From contig JAYWHR010000024.1 in assembly GCA_043777675.1 (NCBI GenBank), forward strand, positions 62,001 to 126,000: a DNA stretch of 64,000 nt, written 5' to 3'. Of this stretch, positions 52,301 through 60,051 are shown in pieces. How positions within the stretch are numbered: the stretch's first letter is position 1; each line of letters begins with the position of its first letter. The notes below the pieces were generated by a model that did no database searches, had not been told where the DNA came from, and worked only from the letters and a program-made list of their open reading frames with translations. The position numbers and the translations under genes were made by a program. The DNA is from JANMDU01 sp043777675 (GTDB lineage: Bacteria; Pseudomonadota; Gammaproteobacteria; Burkholderiales; Burkholderiaceae_C).

Positions 52301-53555
52301 GCGCACTTACTTCAACGGCGTTGGACCCAATTCTGGCCAAGGCTGGTGCTGGGATTGGGCTACCGCAAATTATTGCCAAGGTGTTAGCGGGCCGTTTACC
52401 AATGCAGTAGGCACCGGCAGTGAATACGGCAACGCGATAGACGACCGAGGATGTGTTTGGGTGTACGGACACTACACCAAACTGTGGGGCTATGACCCGA
52501 GTAACTTGGATGCAAAAACGGGACGCGCCAACCCTTGCAGTGGTGATCCAGGCAAAGCGCAGCTCACCTTCCAACCGCTCCAATATTGCTCCGGCCTCAA
52601 GCCTTTCAAATGGACTGCAGTGGAAGTCAAAGGCACAACGCTTGCTAACATGGACAAGCTGATCGTCAAGGTGCTCGATGCCACGACGAATGCCGTGTTG
52701 TACACAAAAGATTTGAGAGCAGGCGGTGCGCTTTCCACGCCGATCACTTCGGTGAATGCGCAAACCGAGAGCAAGCCACTCAAAATTGAGTTGGAATACA
52801 CGCCAAAAGCGGGTACGAATGACAAGCCATTTGTGGAAGTGCGCTACGACGCACCGGCATTAGAGTTTTGCTTCACAAGCACGCACACCTGCGCGCAAGG
52901 CAACATCACCAACAAGGTCGAGACGCAAGACCCGATGAACCTCAATTCCATCATCAGCGCTAGCGCCACGGTAACCAAGCCGCAAGATTGCCCATGTATC
53001 TCTTGCGGTACGGTCAACACACCTTCTTGCCCTACCTGCGGCCAGCCCGGCCAACCCGTTTGCCCACCCTGCGGCCAGCCCGGTCAGCCACCCTGCGGCA
53101 CATGCGGCGGCGCTGGTCAACCACCATGCACAAGCTGCGGCGGCGTGGGCCAACCTCCATGCTCAGGCGGCCCCGGCTGCATCGCTGGCACACCAGGCTG
53201 CCCAATCATCATCTCTGGTGGCGGCTGCATCCCCGGCACACCCGGTTGCACGGTTCGCCCACCGCCACCTCGTGATCCAGTTTGCTTAACGGGTAACTGC
53301 AACACGGACAAACCGCAGCAATCCGTTGCCGAGGAATACAAAGAACCCAAAGTGTCTTGTGTGCGCAAGCCCAAAGAAACCGAAGAAGTTAAAAAGCCTT
53401 CGCCACCCAAGCCCAAACCAAAACCAGTGGCGGCAAATCCTGCGCCAAAGCCAGCCGTTGAGGCCGACGCAAAACCAGCAGCGCCCAAGCCAGCACCCAA
53501 ACCTCGCACCAAGCCTGCGCCAAAGCCAAAAGCGCAAGATGATGACGATTGCTAA
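49398..53555 (+). CDS. Large Cys-rich surface protein with GFGISID tag, lectin-like, DUF11-like and propeller-like regions
   Basis: A 1385-residue exported protein (GTG start, GAGG 9 bases upstream). The signal peptide ends at QTWAQ. Residue 46 starts GFGISIDIGSVINAV, the tag shared with the S8 protease. Residues 130-375: jelly-roll-like domain from NGNFELGNFTQWS to GGHWAYAYIDDFCATCG. Residues 490-530: Cys/Pro linker with CGQPGQ units. Around 569: DUF11-like domain (LEKKAVAVGNSVNGNYTINW). Residues 660-1060: repeats of CxDxxTxxxC type (FNCVDMVTGGSCAGTWP, HNCIDSVTKRACWN), probably propeller blades with disulfides. Residues 1198-1285: second Cys linker. The Pro/Lys tail ends in DDDDC. It may be a cell-surface adhesin or structural protein and a substrate of the protease. 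Confidence 0.85.
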   Translation: MSISPKNSGRLFLLTCFAALQLFGQTWAQNPDSPVQTPRQGGGGAGFGISIDIGSVINAVRNRQNQNREPEDEIDRSAKQQLPSVQPSITLEQLSQRLKADYARKVTRQSLRTGASERGGKRLAPQTESCAINGNFELGNFTQWSGADNGPAGPRNASSRFSITNSGINQGAIGLDTTHQTIVAPGNDPTLAALLQQNPGNGGNSAARLGNKSVLFGGESLAKSFKVSAANAIVGFSYAVVMQNPAGHSPADQPSFAVRVLDSNGVDITNNIAGGRVKLSPSSTPNVLVADAANPFFKTFGSGGGGPIGGGGEVVVYKDWACSEINLSDLIGQDVTIEFITIDCGQGGHWAYAYIDDFCATCGPSPEGSIQAAASDECGLGKICVDVTVPKTGAQTGQATVSLDIWQNGIKLTTLNQPAINADGKVCFPIDPNIIPGLDKTKGFDYSAKADLKIGSFTLPSKLLGAGPNGVKPDRNNDYLSTCPPNGGGGTCGLPGQPPCPTCGQEGQVPCPQCGQPGQPLCQEICTPANPTGAGGNTPRANTGMTNRLGNLLGSLRNAASRGSTKPPALEKKAVAVGNSVNGNYTINWVVSYANTSNQALTNVLVVDGPMTTIIPGSLQQPAGWTGATNAATGNTPADLFAQWNGAIVLPHGVMTQTLQPPGPSQINVSGSGDGFGPIPYVHSSGRRTYMMNHHEAPSSKLFNCVDMVTGGSCAGTWPRLLPMGDGSGSSGTTSNNAEYVIDSGKVYYPAQNFAKWGIGCYNLDTDTECGFTQLGASSSSATQTMLQGPWRVGSELYLADYDGLVYCAKLAAGLPACLSSGYKIPLTDIKINVPVKNSNALAWANGQIVGKVVGTKLYFTSRTNWYARNTGSDVKTHNCIDSVTKRACWNTTAPTRGSGATVADPYAYNYSNFVYYNTSGVALANCTKIAAVAGQVCADVNTGLAIVLPAIFPNHIERTTAAVHQWPRTYFNGVGPNSGQGWCWDWATANYCQGVSGPFTNAVGTGSEYGNAIDDRGCVWVYGHYTKLWGYDPSNLDAKTGRANPCSGDPGKAQLTFQPLQYCSGLKPFKWTAVEVKGTTLANMDKLIVKVLDATTNAVLYTKDLRAGGALSTPITSVNAQTESKPLKIELEYTPKAGTNDKPFVEVRYDAPALEFCFTSTHTCAQGNITNKVETQDPMNLNSIISASATVTKPQDCPCISCGTVNTPSCPTCGQPGQPVCPPCGQPGQPPCGTCGGAGQPPCTSCGGVGQPPCSGGPGCIAGTPGCPIIISGGGCIPGTPGCTVRPPPPRDPVCLTGNCNTDKPQQSVAEEYKEPKVSCVRKPKETEEVKKPSPPKPKPKPVAANPAPKPAVEADAKPAAPKPAPKPRTKPAPKPKAQDDDDC

Positions 53556-53571
53556 TCCATTGACTCAAATC

Positions 53572-53769
53572 ATGAATATGACTTCTTCAACAGCAGCGAT
53601 CATCTGTGTTTTGCTAAGCGCATCAGCCCTGAGTGGCTGTGCTTGCAGCGTCTTTAGTCAGGATGCTTGGACGGTTAGCCCGAAGTGCGCCAAGCAATGG
53701 GAGCAGGAGCGCAGTAAGACTGATGAAAAGAATCGCCAAGCACAACCCGCCGTCAAACTATCCCCATGA
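53572..53769 (+). CDS. Small lipoprotein, GCAC type
   Basis: A 65-residue lipoprotein. AAIICVLLSASALSGCACSV is the signal and lipobox with the Cys. The mature part (SPKCAKQWEQERSKTDEKN) matches in spacing the N-terminus of the lipoprotein coded at 55020 (SPSCDRQMTAERSTAAEKR), so the two are related. It overlaps the next gene by four bases (ATGA). The start could be 53572 or 53578. Function is unknown. Confidence 0.7.
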   Translation: MNMTSSTAAIICVLLSASALSGCACSVFSQDAWTVSPKCAKQWEQERSKTDEKNRQAQPAVKLSP

Positions 53770-54977
53770 AACATCGACCGATTCAATCCCTCGGCGTGAT
53801 CGCGCTGCTCCTTGCTGGAACGCAAAGTGCCGTGCTTTCCCAGACACTCGCTGCGCCGGATTCGATCACGGCACAAGCTTTGGAGGAATCTTTAGATGTG
53901 TTTTTGATTCAAGCCGCTTATTGCTTGATGAGTCATCCAGATACTCAGGATGCAATGCTGAAAAAACGCTCGGACGAAGTGTTCAACGCGTTAGGTACAC
54001 AAGCTGGACAAATATTTCTCGATGCACCAGCGCGGAAAAGACTGATTGACGACGCCGTTTCTGCGGCAAGAAAGGGCGCAACCGGGCGTGACTCATTCAT
54101 GTTTGTGTCTAAAGAAGCTTGTGCAAACATCAAAATTGCGACACCTGGCGAAAAAGAGGCGGCAGCATTGCGTTCAAATGCAGAGGAGCGCATCTTGTTT
54201 GCATCCGTTTTACATGCGCGCTGTCAAGCCATTTTCCCAGGGCAGGCTTTATACATCCGACCTACTGATGACGAAGCCACCAAGATTCGCTTTGGCAATT
54301 CAGCTGCAGGGCGCAAGGCGAATACTGATTTTTTGAGCAATCCACCGCGCAACGTTTTAGACAAAGCAAGCGAGCGAGTGAGACAAATCGGATACGCGAG
54401 TTGGGAAAGAATTTGCCAGCCTTTGCAAGACGCGGCACCGCGCTATCCCAATCCAAAATCGCCGAGTCGCAGCGTGCCAGTAGGCCAAACGGCATGTTTG
54501 CTAGCGACTTATACGCCCTACACCAAAGAAATGCGCGCAGCGGGTAGATATGCGCCATCCAAAATGGCTCATTTGGATTTAAGCCTCGATGCGATAAGCA
54601 GGATAGACCGCATCACCGGCCAAATCTGGGGGCTCGATCAGCATGGCAAGGCTGCAGACTTGCTAATCGATGCGAATCACGCATGGACTATCCAAGGCAG
54701 CTTGCCATTCGATGGTTCACGTAGTTACAAACAGATCTCCGAAAATGACCGAGGCTCAATTACGCTGCATTTTGGTACAAAGCCACACAACACCACGCCG
54801 CTATTTCCGGGCAAGCCGCACCTTCCGGCTGGGCCCGCAGATTTAACCTTTTCGCACTTCGGACACTTCATTGGCAAAGAGTCTCTTGGGAAGCCTTCTT
54901 TCATTCAGATGCAAGATTTCTCTTTCAAAATTTGCGGCCCTTCAACGGGCAAAGAAAGTGTTTGGCTTGTTGAGTGA
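53766..54977 (+). CDS. Exported protein of unknown function in the surface-protein operon
   Basis: A 403-residue protein with a signal peptide (SLGVIALLLAGTQSAVLS). Residues 30-110 are helical and include LEESLDVFLIQAAYCLMSHP. The C-terminal half has beta-rich parts (AWTIQGSLPFDGSRSYKQIS, ADLTFSHFGHFIGKESLGKP). Four to six Cys are present. No family is recognised. It is translationally coupled to the small lipoprotein gene upstream and likely works with the large surface protein. Confidence 0.7.
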   Translation: MKHRPIQSLGVIALLLAGTQSAVLSQTLAAPDSITAQALEESLDVFLIQAAYCLMSHPDTQDAMLKKRSDEVFNALGTQAGQIFLDAPARKRLIDDAVSAARKGATGRDSFMFVSKEACANIKIATPGEKEAAALRSNAEERILFASVLHARCQAIFPGQALYIRPTDDEATKIRFGNSAAGRKANTDFLSNPPRNVLDKASERVRQIGYASWERICQPLQDAAPRYPNPKSPSRSVPVGQTACLLATYTPYTKEMRAAGRYAPSKMAHLDLSLDAISRIDRITGQIWGLDQHGKAADLLIDANHAWTIQGSLPFDGSRSYKQISENDRGSITLHFGTKPHNTTPLFPGKPHLPAGPADLTFSHFGHFIGKESLGKPSFIQMQDFSFKICGPSTGKESVWLVE

Positions 54978-55019
54978 TTTGTTCGTTTGCGTTGGTTTCA
55001 ATCATTGGAGATATGCAAG

Positions 55020-55841
55020 TTGCAAAAAATACTTTCTTCCATCACCTTGATGTTGTGTGCACTATTGAGTGTTTTGACCCTGACAGGGTGCGCGTGTGGT
55101 TTCATGGACATGAACCGCTTCGGTGGCAGCCCAAGCTGTGATAGGCAAATGACGGCTGAGCGAAGCACAGCTGCTGAAAAGCGGTTTGCACAAATAGAGA
55201 GCGTGAAACAACGCGCTGATCGTGGTGATGTCAAGGCGCAGATTGAAATAGGCTTTTTTCACATCTATGAACACCATCAGCGCTCTGATCGAGCGCTGGG
55301 TCTGAGTTACTACCAAAAAGCAGCATCTCAAGGTGATTTGCCAGCTTTGCGTACGTATCTGCTTGAAGCCCATCAAGACTGCCGCACCAGAGCGCGCAAT
55401 TTGGGAATGAAAGAAACGGATGGCCCACAGTTTGCGCCGCTCTGCGATGCTGAGTGGGCTGCTGTAGAAAACCTGGGGAAAAAGTCATGCGTGCTCGTTT
55501 CACAACAGAACAATCCCGCCAGCCTACAGGTGGCCATGGGCCAGACATTCGAGCTCGCGTCCAAAGGTGAGGATGCGGATTTTTGGTACACAGTAGCACT
55601 TACGCACTGCCTTACACCCAGCGAACGCACAGCTTTTGGAGAAAAAGCTTTCTCGGTTCGGCCGCGTGGATTGGCAGCAGGCTCCGATCAACTGCGGGGT
55701 GCGATGTGGCTGAGCGTTAGCGGCAGAGAAAAGTTTCCAAACAATCCACTCACCTCGCCCGAGATTGAGGCGAAAGCGAGGGAGCGACTGGCCATGTTGC
55801 GCGAGAGAGTAGCTCGCTCAGGTATTCGGCCAGAGCTTTAA
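55020..55841 (+). CDS. GCAC-type lipoprotein with Sel1-like repeats (TTG start)
   Basis: A 273-residue lipoprotein. LCALLSVLTLTGCACGFMDM is the signal and lipobox. The following SPSCDRQMTAERSTAAEK pairs with the small lipoprotein at 53572. Residues 60-120 contain Sel1-type helical repeats (GDVKAQIEIGFFHIYEHHQR, then ALGLSYYQKAASQGDLPALR). The start is TTG at 55020 because GGAG lies 9 bases upstream and the next in-frame Met falls inside the signal. It is the last gene of the surface-protein cluster. Confidence 0.75.
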   Translation: MQKILSSITLMLCALLSVLTLTGCACGFMDMNRFGGSPSCDRQMTAERSTAAEKRFAQIESVKQRADRGDVKAQIEIGFFHIYEHHQRSDRALGLSYYQKAASQGDLPALRTYLLEAHQDCRTRARNLGMKETDGPQFAPLCDAEWAAVENLGKKSCVLVSQQNNPASLQVAMGQTFELASKGEDADFWYTVALTHCLTPSERTAFGEKAFSVRPRGLAAGSDQLRGAMWLSVSGREKFPNNPLTSPEIEAKARERLAMLRERVARSGIRPEL

Positions 55842-57316
55842 ACCACCAGCTCAAACACCGCCATGCTCTCCACATGCGCGGTGTGTGGGAACATGTTGAC
55901 AACGCCTGCTGATGTGCATCGGTAGCCGGCTTGATGCACCAAGAGCCCGGCGTCTCGCGCAAGAGTTGAAGGATTGCAGCTGACATAGACGATGCGCTGC
56001 GGTGGCTGCCAATCTCCGATGTTGACTGCTACTTGCGGCGCTTCGCCTTCCACCACTTCCGGCATATTCCCCAAGCGCTGCTGATGAATTTGCGCCAAGG
56101 CTTTGACCAATGCGAACGCGCCTTCGCGTGGGGGATCGATCAGCCAGCGGTTGGCGTAGCCGTCGTCTACGAGCATTTGGCCTGTCATTTCAAATAGGTT
56201 ACGCGCTACGAAATCCGTAGCAGCTTGCGCATTATCCTTGCCGGCTAGAAGCCGTTTTTGCTTAAAATTTTGCTCTGCATTGGCCTTCGCGCGCGCTACC
56301 AGCGTGTCACTGCCTTCAATGCCCAACACCTCGCGAGCGAGCGTTGCCAGCGGCAGTGTGAAATTGCCCAAACCGCAAAACCAATCGATCACGCGATCTG
56401 TTTTTTGCACGTCTAGCAAACGTAATGCGCGAGCCACGAGCACGCGATTGATATGCGGATTGACTTGCGTGAAATCTGTGGGCTTAAACGGCATGGTGAT
56501 GCCGAATTCGGGCAGGCCGTAAGCCAGAAGTGGCCCGCCCTCGTCCAGCAACTTCACCGTATCCGGCCCTTTGGATTGCAGCCACCATTGCACGCCATGC
56601 GAAACTGCAAATTCGCGCAGCTTCGCAATATCCTCACTGGATAGCGGCTCTAGATGCCGCAGCACCATCGCCGTCACGCTGTCGCCACACGCCAGCTCAA
56701 TCTGCGGCAGCGTTTCGCGTGCATCCATGCCTTTGATGAGCGCGCGCAGCGGCAGCAGCATATTGCTCACATGCGCAGGCAACACGATGCAGGTTTTCAT
56801 ATCCGCTAAATAGCGGCTCGCCCGCTCATGAAAGCCGATCAGCACTTCATCTTTTTTCTGCACAAATCGCACCGAGAGCCGCGCCCGATAGCGATAGCCC
56901 CAATCAGGCCCTTGAATCGGGCGCAGCACGAGCTCGGGCTTGACTTTACCCAAATGCCAGAGCTGATCTTCCAAAGCGCGCTGCTTGATCGCCACCTGCG
57001 CACTCGGCTCCAAATGCTGCATCTTGCAGCCGCCACATGCGCCCACATGCAGGCCGAAATGCGGGCAAGCGGGCTTGACGCGCAGGCTGCTTGTTTTGTG
57101 AATAGCAACGAGATCCGCGCCTTCCCAACTCCCCTTGCTGCGCTTTGTAATCGCGCTCACGCGCTCGCCCGGCAAAGCGCCATCAATAAACACCACCTTG
57201 CCTTCATCGCTGCGCGCTACGCCCTGCGCTTCAATATCGAGCGAGTCGATCACATACGTTTTTGGATCAGGCTGTGGGCCTTTTACTTTTTCTTTTTTGT
57301 TCTTACCGCGTGCCAT
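55838..57316 (-). CDS. rlmD: 23S rRNA (uracil-1939-C5)-methyltransferase RlmD
   Basis: A 492-residue methyltransferase. The TRAM domain occupies the first 80 residues (VIDSLDIEAQGVARSDEGKV). The [4Fe-4S] cluster Cys are in ACPHFGLHVGACGGCKMQH. The Rossmann part has WFCGLGNFTLPLATLARE and the catalytic Cys motif IVYVSCNPSTLARD. A GCCGGC repeat codes for KRLLAGKDNAQAATDFVARN at about residues 351-370, within the methyltransferase domain. The ATG at 57316 is preferred; a TTG 21 bases upstream is unlikely. Its stop overlaps the convergent surface lipoprotein gene by four bases. Confidence 0.94.
   Translation of the reverse strand: MARGKNKKEKVKGPQPDPKTYVIDSLDIEAQGVARSDEGKVVFIDGALPGERVSAITKRSKGSWEGADLVAIHKTSSLRVKPACPHFGLHVGACGGCKMQHLEPSAQVAIKQRALEDQLWHLGKVKPELVLRPIQGPDWGYRYRARLSVRFVQKKDEVLIGFHERASRYLADMKTCIVLPAHVSNMLLPLRALIKGMDARETLPQIELACGDSVTAMVLRHLEPLSSEDIAKLREFAVSHGVQWWLQSKGPDTVKLLDEGGPLLAYGLPEFGITMPFKPTDFTQVNPHINRVLVARALRLLDVQKTDRVIDWFCGLGNFTLPLATLAREVLGIEGSDTLVARAKANAEQNFKQKRLLAGKDNAQAATDFVARNLFEMTGQMLVDDGYANRWLIDPPREGAFALVKALAQIHQQRLGNMPEVVEGEAPQVAVNIGDWQPPQRIVYVSCNPSTLARDAGLLVHQAGYRCTSAGVVNMFPHTAHVESMAVFELVV
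56203..56268 (-). repeat. GCCGGC dispersed repeat inside rlmD (sense to rlmD)
   Basis: On plus: CGCTACGAAATCCGTAGCAG, GCGCATTATCCTTGCCGGCT, AGAAGCCGTTTTTGCTTAAA. Full-length, read by rlmD in the LAG frame. Confidence 0.75.
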
Positions 57317-57365
57317 TATTTCTTCCCAAACATACAAAACTCATTTCTTCCAACGCATAAAAAGG

Positions 57366-57812
57366 TCATTTCTTTCCCGTAGAGCCATACCCGCCCTCGC
57401 CCCGCTCCGTGGGCGGAAACTCATCCACCACATTGAACTGCGCCTGCGCCACCGGCACGATCACGAGCTGCGCAATCCGCTCCAGCGGCTCAATCGTGAA
57501 CGCATTAGGCGAGCGATTCCAGCAGCTAACCATAAGCTGCCCTTGGTAATCGCTATCGATCAAGCCCACCAAATTGCCCAGCACGATCCCATGCTTATGC
57601 CCCATCCCCGAGCGCGGCAAGATCAAAGCCGCGTAATTCGGGTCTTTCAGCCACATGGCAATTCCTATGGGAATGAGCTGCCAAGCATTGGGCTGTAGCG
57701 TTAAAGGCTCTTGCAAACAAGCTCTGAGATCCAAGCCAGCGCTGCCGGGGGTGGCGTAGGCGGGGAGATTATTTTTTAGACGATCGTCTAGGATTTTGAT
57801 ATCGACTTTCAT
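57366..57812 (-). CDS. dut: dUTP diphosphatase
   Basis: A 148-residue trimeric dUTPase. The five family motifs are visible: GSAGLDLRACL, PRSGMGHKHGI, NLVGLIDSDYQGQL, ERIAQLVIVPV and RGEGGYGSTGKK. It keeps uracil out of DNA and supplies dUMP. The gene lies between rlmD and the family B element, in the same direction as coaBC, its usual partner. Confidence 0.97.
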   Translation of the reverse strand: MKVDIKILDDRLKNNLPAYATPGSAGLDLRACLQEPLTLQPNAWQLIPIGIAMWLKDPNYAALILPRSGMGHKHGIVLGNLVGLIDSDYQGQLMVSCWNRSPNAFTIEPLERIAQLVIVPVAQAQFNVVDEFPPTERGEGGYGSTGKK

Positions 57813-57847
57813 GGGGATCTTTAAAGTTCTAAATACTTAATACAGAA

Positions 57848-58041
57848 ATACCGGACGCAGAAGACGCAAAGGTTACGCAAAAAATACGAATGCAAAGGAA
57901 TACAAAGGAGAGTTTTCTTGGTGTTTCACACCAGTTTTAATCCCTTCTCTCATCCATATTTTGTCTTTTTTCTTCTGTCTTTTTTCTTCTGTCTTTTTTT
58001 GCGTCTTCTGCGTAACCTTTGCGTCTTCTGCGTCCGGTATT
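57848..58041. repeat. Terminal-inverted-repeat element, family B copy 2
   Basis: Left arm ATACCGGACGCAGAAGACGC then AAAGGTTACGC; right arm GCGTAACCTTTGCGTCTTCT then GCGTCCGGTAT, a nearly perfect inverted match of about 31 bases. The right side has additional tandem TCTTCTGTCTTTTT units. The ORF on the minus strand inside it is a shadow. Lies between dut and coaBC. Confidence 0.8.
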
Positions 58042-58054
58042 TGGTATTGGTCTT

Positions 58055-59290
58055 TCACTTTAACCGAGCAGCAATTTCAGCCACCAACATCCGAGCCAAT
58101 TGCAGCTTAGGCGCACGCTCAATCGCTTGCACACCATCAGCATCCACCAAGAGCAAAGCATTGTCGTCTTGCCCAAAGGTGCTCGGCCCGATATTGCCCA
58201 CCAGCAGCGGCACGCCTTTGCGGATGCGCTTGGCGCGGGCATTGGCTTCTAGATCTTCGCTCTCCGCCGCGAAGCCCACGCAATACAGCTCACCTTTTTT
58301 CGCACGCTCTGATTTTGCAACAGTTGCCAAGATATCCGGGTTCTCCACAAACTGTAATTGCGGTGTGTTGCCCGAGCCGTCTTTCTTGATTTTTTGATCC
58401 GCCGCACTCGCAGGCCGCCAATCGGCTACAGCCGCGCACGCTATAAAAATATGAGCAGTCTGCGCAGCATTCTCGCCGGCTATCAGCATATTTTGTGCAG
58501 ATTTCACATCGATACGCGTCACTGCGCGCGGTGTAGGCACATGCACCGGCCCCGAAATGAGCGTGACTTGTGCCCCTGCTTCACGCGCCGCTCGCGCAAT
58601 CGCAAAGCCCATCTTCCCGCTTGATAAATTCGTGATCCCACGCACTGGATCAATCGCCTCGTAAGTCGGCCCCGCCGTCACCACCACATGCTTGCCCGCC
58701 AGTAATTTCGGTTGAAAAAACGCAATCACTTCTTCCAGCAATTGCGCCGCTTCCAGCATCCGCCCATCACCTGTCTCACCACAGGCCTGAAAGCCCGAGC
58801 CTACGCCGAGCAGATGTGCGCCGTCAGAGCTAAGCTGCTGCAAATTACGCTGCGTGGCCGGATGGCTCCACATTTCGCGGTTCATCGCGGGGGCGATCAA
58901 AAGCGGCACAGGTTTTGCGCCACCTTGCACTGAATCCTCGCGTGGCCTTGCGAGGCACATAAGAGAAAGCAAATCATCCGCTCTCCCATGCAAGAGCTTG
59001 GCCATAAAATCTGCGCTCGCAGGCGCAATCAAAATGCAATCCGCCTCGCGCGACAAATTAATGTGCGGCATATTATTTTCTTCCCGCACATCCCATTGGC
59101 TCGTGTACACCGTGCGCGTCGAGAGCGCCTGCATCGTCACCGGCGTGATGAACTGCTCAGCCCCTTCAGTCATGACGACTTGCACCGTCGCCCCTTCTTT
59201 GATCAGCGCCCGGCAAAGCTCCGCTGCTTTGTAGCAAGCAATGCCGCCAGATAGGCCTAAGACGATGTGTTTACCGATCAGAGATTGCAT
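58055..59290 (-). CDS. coaBC: Phosphopantothenoylcysteine decarboxylase/phosphopantothenate-cysteine ligase
   Basis: A 411-residue bifunctional enzyme for coenzyme A synthesis. The CoaC part has GKHIVLGLSGGIACYKAAEL, NNMPHINLSREADCILIAPA with the active-site His, and LIAPAMNREMWSHPATQRN. The CoaB part has VVVTAGPTYEAIDPVRGITN followed by LSSGKMGFAIARAA. A GCCGGC repeat codes for NMLIAGENAAQTAHIFIACA near residues 267-284, in the CoaB domain. dut and coaBC are commonly neighbours. The first ATG gives MQSLIGKHIVLG. Confidence 0.95.
   Translation of the reverse strand: MQSLIGKHIVLGLSGGIACYKAAELCRALIKEGATVQVVMTEGAEQFITPVTMQALSTRTVYTSQWDVREENNMPHINLSREADCILIAPASADFMAKLLHGRADDLLSLMCLARPREDSVQGGAKPVPLLIAPAMNREMWSHPATQRNLQQLSSDGAHLLGVGSGFQACGETGDGRMLEAAQLLEEVIAFFQPKLLAGKHVVVTAGPTYEAIDPVRGITNLSSGKMGFAIARAAREAGAQVTLISGPVHVPTPRAVTRIDVKSAQNMLIAGENAAQTAHIFIACAAVADWRPASAADQKIKKDGSGNTPQLQFVENPDILATVAKSERAKKGELYCVGFAAESEDLEANARAKRIRKGVPLLVGNIGPSTFGQDDNALLLVDADGVQAIERAPKLQLARMLVAEIAARLK
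58440..58492 (-). repeat. GCCGGC dispersed repeat inside coaBC (sense to coaBC)
   Basis: On plus: GCTATAAAAATATGAGCAGT, CTGCGCAGCATTCTCGCCGG, CTATCAGCA. Read by coaBC in the LAG frame. Confidence 0.75.
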
Positions 59291-59299
59291 AGGACATCC

Positions 59300-59695
59300 T
59301 CAAGTCAGCAAGGTCATGCCAGCATGCTTGGCGGCAGCCTTGTCAAAGGTATAAACGGTCTGACAACCAGCTGATTCAAGCAGCTTCGCAATTAAGCAGT
59401 CTGAAAAATCTGCCTTCGTTGTCTTTGACAGGGCAAGGGCTTGTCGAACCACATGGGCTGCTTCGATTTTCAATTGATCTGCGCTCAGTAGCGAGTCAGT
59501 GATGACCAGCCTTGATTCGCGATCAACCTTGTAAAAGCGCTCCAGCACCCATTGCAACTCAACCAAGACGATCAAAGAGACAAAGCCAGGATTTTTGGCA
59601 TGAAGCGTTGAAAACAAGCGTGAAACCGCCGCCGTTTGAACAGCATCGTCTTGCATGAAAAACCGAACCAACAGGTTCGTATCCAACCCAATCAT
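59300..59695 (-). CDS. PIN-domain toxin (VapC type)
   Basis: A 131-residue PIN-domain RNase. MIGLDTNLLVRFFMQDD has the first acidic residue, and ADFSDCLIAKLLESAG, then VYTFDKAAAKHAGM, carry the others. VapC toxins cut tRNA or rRNA. It overlaps the upstream antitoxin gene by four bases, the typical operon form. Located between coaBC and dnaQ, in the same direction. Confidence 0.9.
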   Translation of the reverse strand: MIGLDTNLLVRFFMQDDAVQTAAVSRLFSTLHAKNPGFVSLIVLVELQWVLERFYKVDRESRLVITDSLLSADQLKIEAAHVVRQALALSKTTKADFSDCLIAKLLESAGCQTVYTFDKAAAKHAGMTLLT

Positions 59696-59988
59696 TTCGC
59701 CACGCCACGCCGGGGTGTTTTTCCTTGTGTATTGATGCGCGCCATGTCAAACGCCACTTGCATGCCCACGGCTTCATTCATCTCTTCAATCGTCACGGGG
59801 CGATTGAGTGCAAAACGCGACAAACAGCCCTTCAAATCCATCAAATTCACTTTTGCCGCTTTGATTTTGAACTCATCAGGTGCAATTTGTACAAAATCTA
59901 CGCGATCACCCGCACCAAGATGCATGGCGGCACGTACGCTCGATGGAATCGTAATTTGGCCTTTGCTGGTCACAGTCGCTGCGGTCAT
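59692..59988 (-). CDS. AbrB/MazE-type antitoxin (VapB type)
   Basis: A 98-residue protein with an N-terminal SpoVT-AbrB domain (ATVTSKGQITIPSSVRAAMH, then LGAGDRVDFVQ). The C-terminal part (KGCLSRFALNRPVTIEEMNE) would bind the toxin. It starts the toxin-antitoxin operon. A palindrome lies 20 bases upstream of the ATG on the coding strand. Confidence 0.9.
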   Translation of the reverse strand: MTAATVTSKGQITIPSSVRAAMHLGAGDRVDFVQIAPDEFKIKAAKVNLMDLKGCLSRFALNRPVTIEEMNEAVGMQVAFDMARINTQGKTPRRGVAK

Positions 59989-60009
59989 GAATCTCTCCTT
60001 GCAATACGC

Positions 60010-60025
60010 CTTACTTCAAAGTAAG
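60010..60025. promoter_or_regulatory. Palindromic operator of the toxin-antitoxin pair
   Basis: CTTACTT-ca-AAGTAAG is a perfect 7+2+7 inverted repeat 22 bases upstream of the antitoxin start. Such sites are commonly bound by the antitoxin for autoregulation. Confidence 0.6.
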
Positions 60026-60051
60026 GAAATGAGATTTTAGCAAGGATTGAA

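Noticed and set aside
50870..53260. CGQPGQ DNA repeats as a CRISPR array
   Set aside because: They are in-frame protein repeats without spacer structure.
57873..58058. Minus-strand 61-codon frame as a small gene
   Set aside because: It lies wholly within the family B inverted-repeat element and its composition reflects the A/T-rich spacer.
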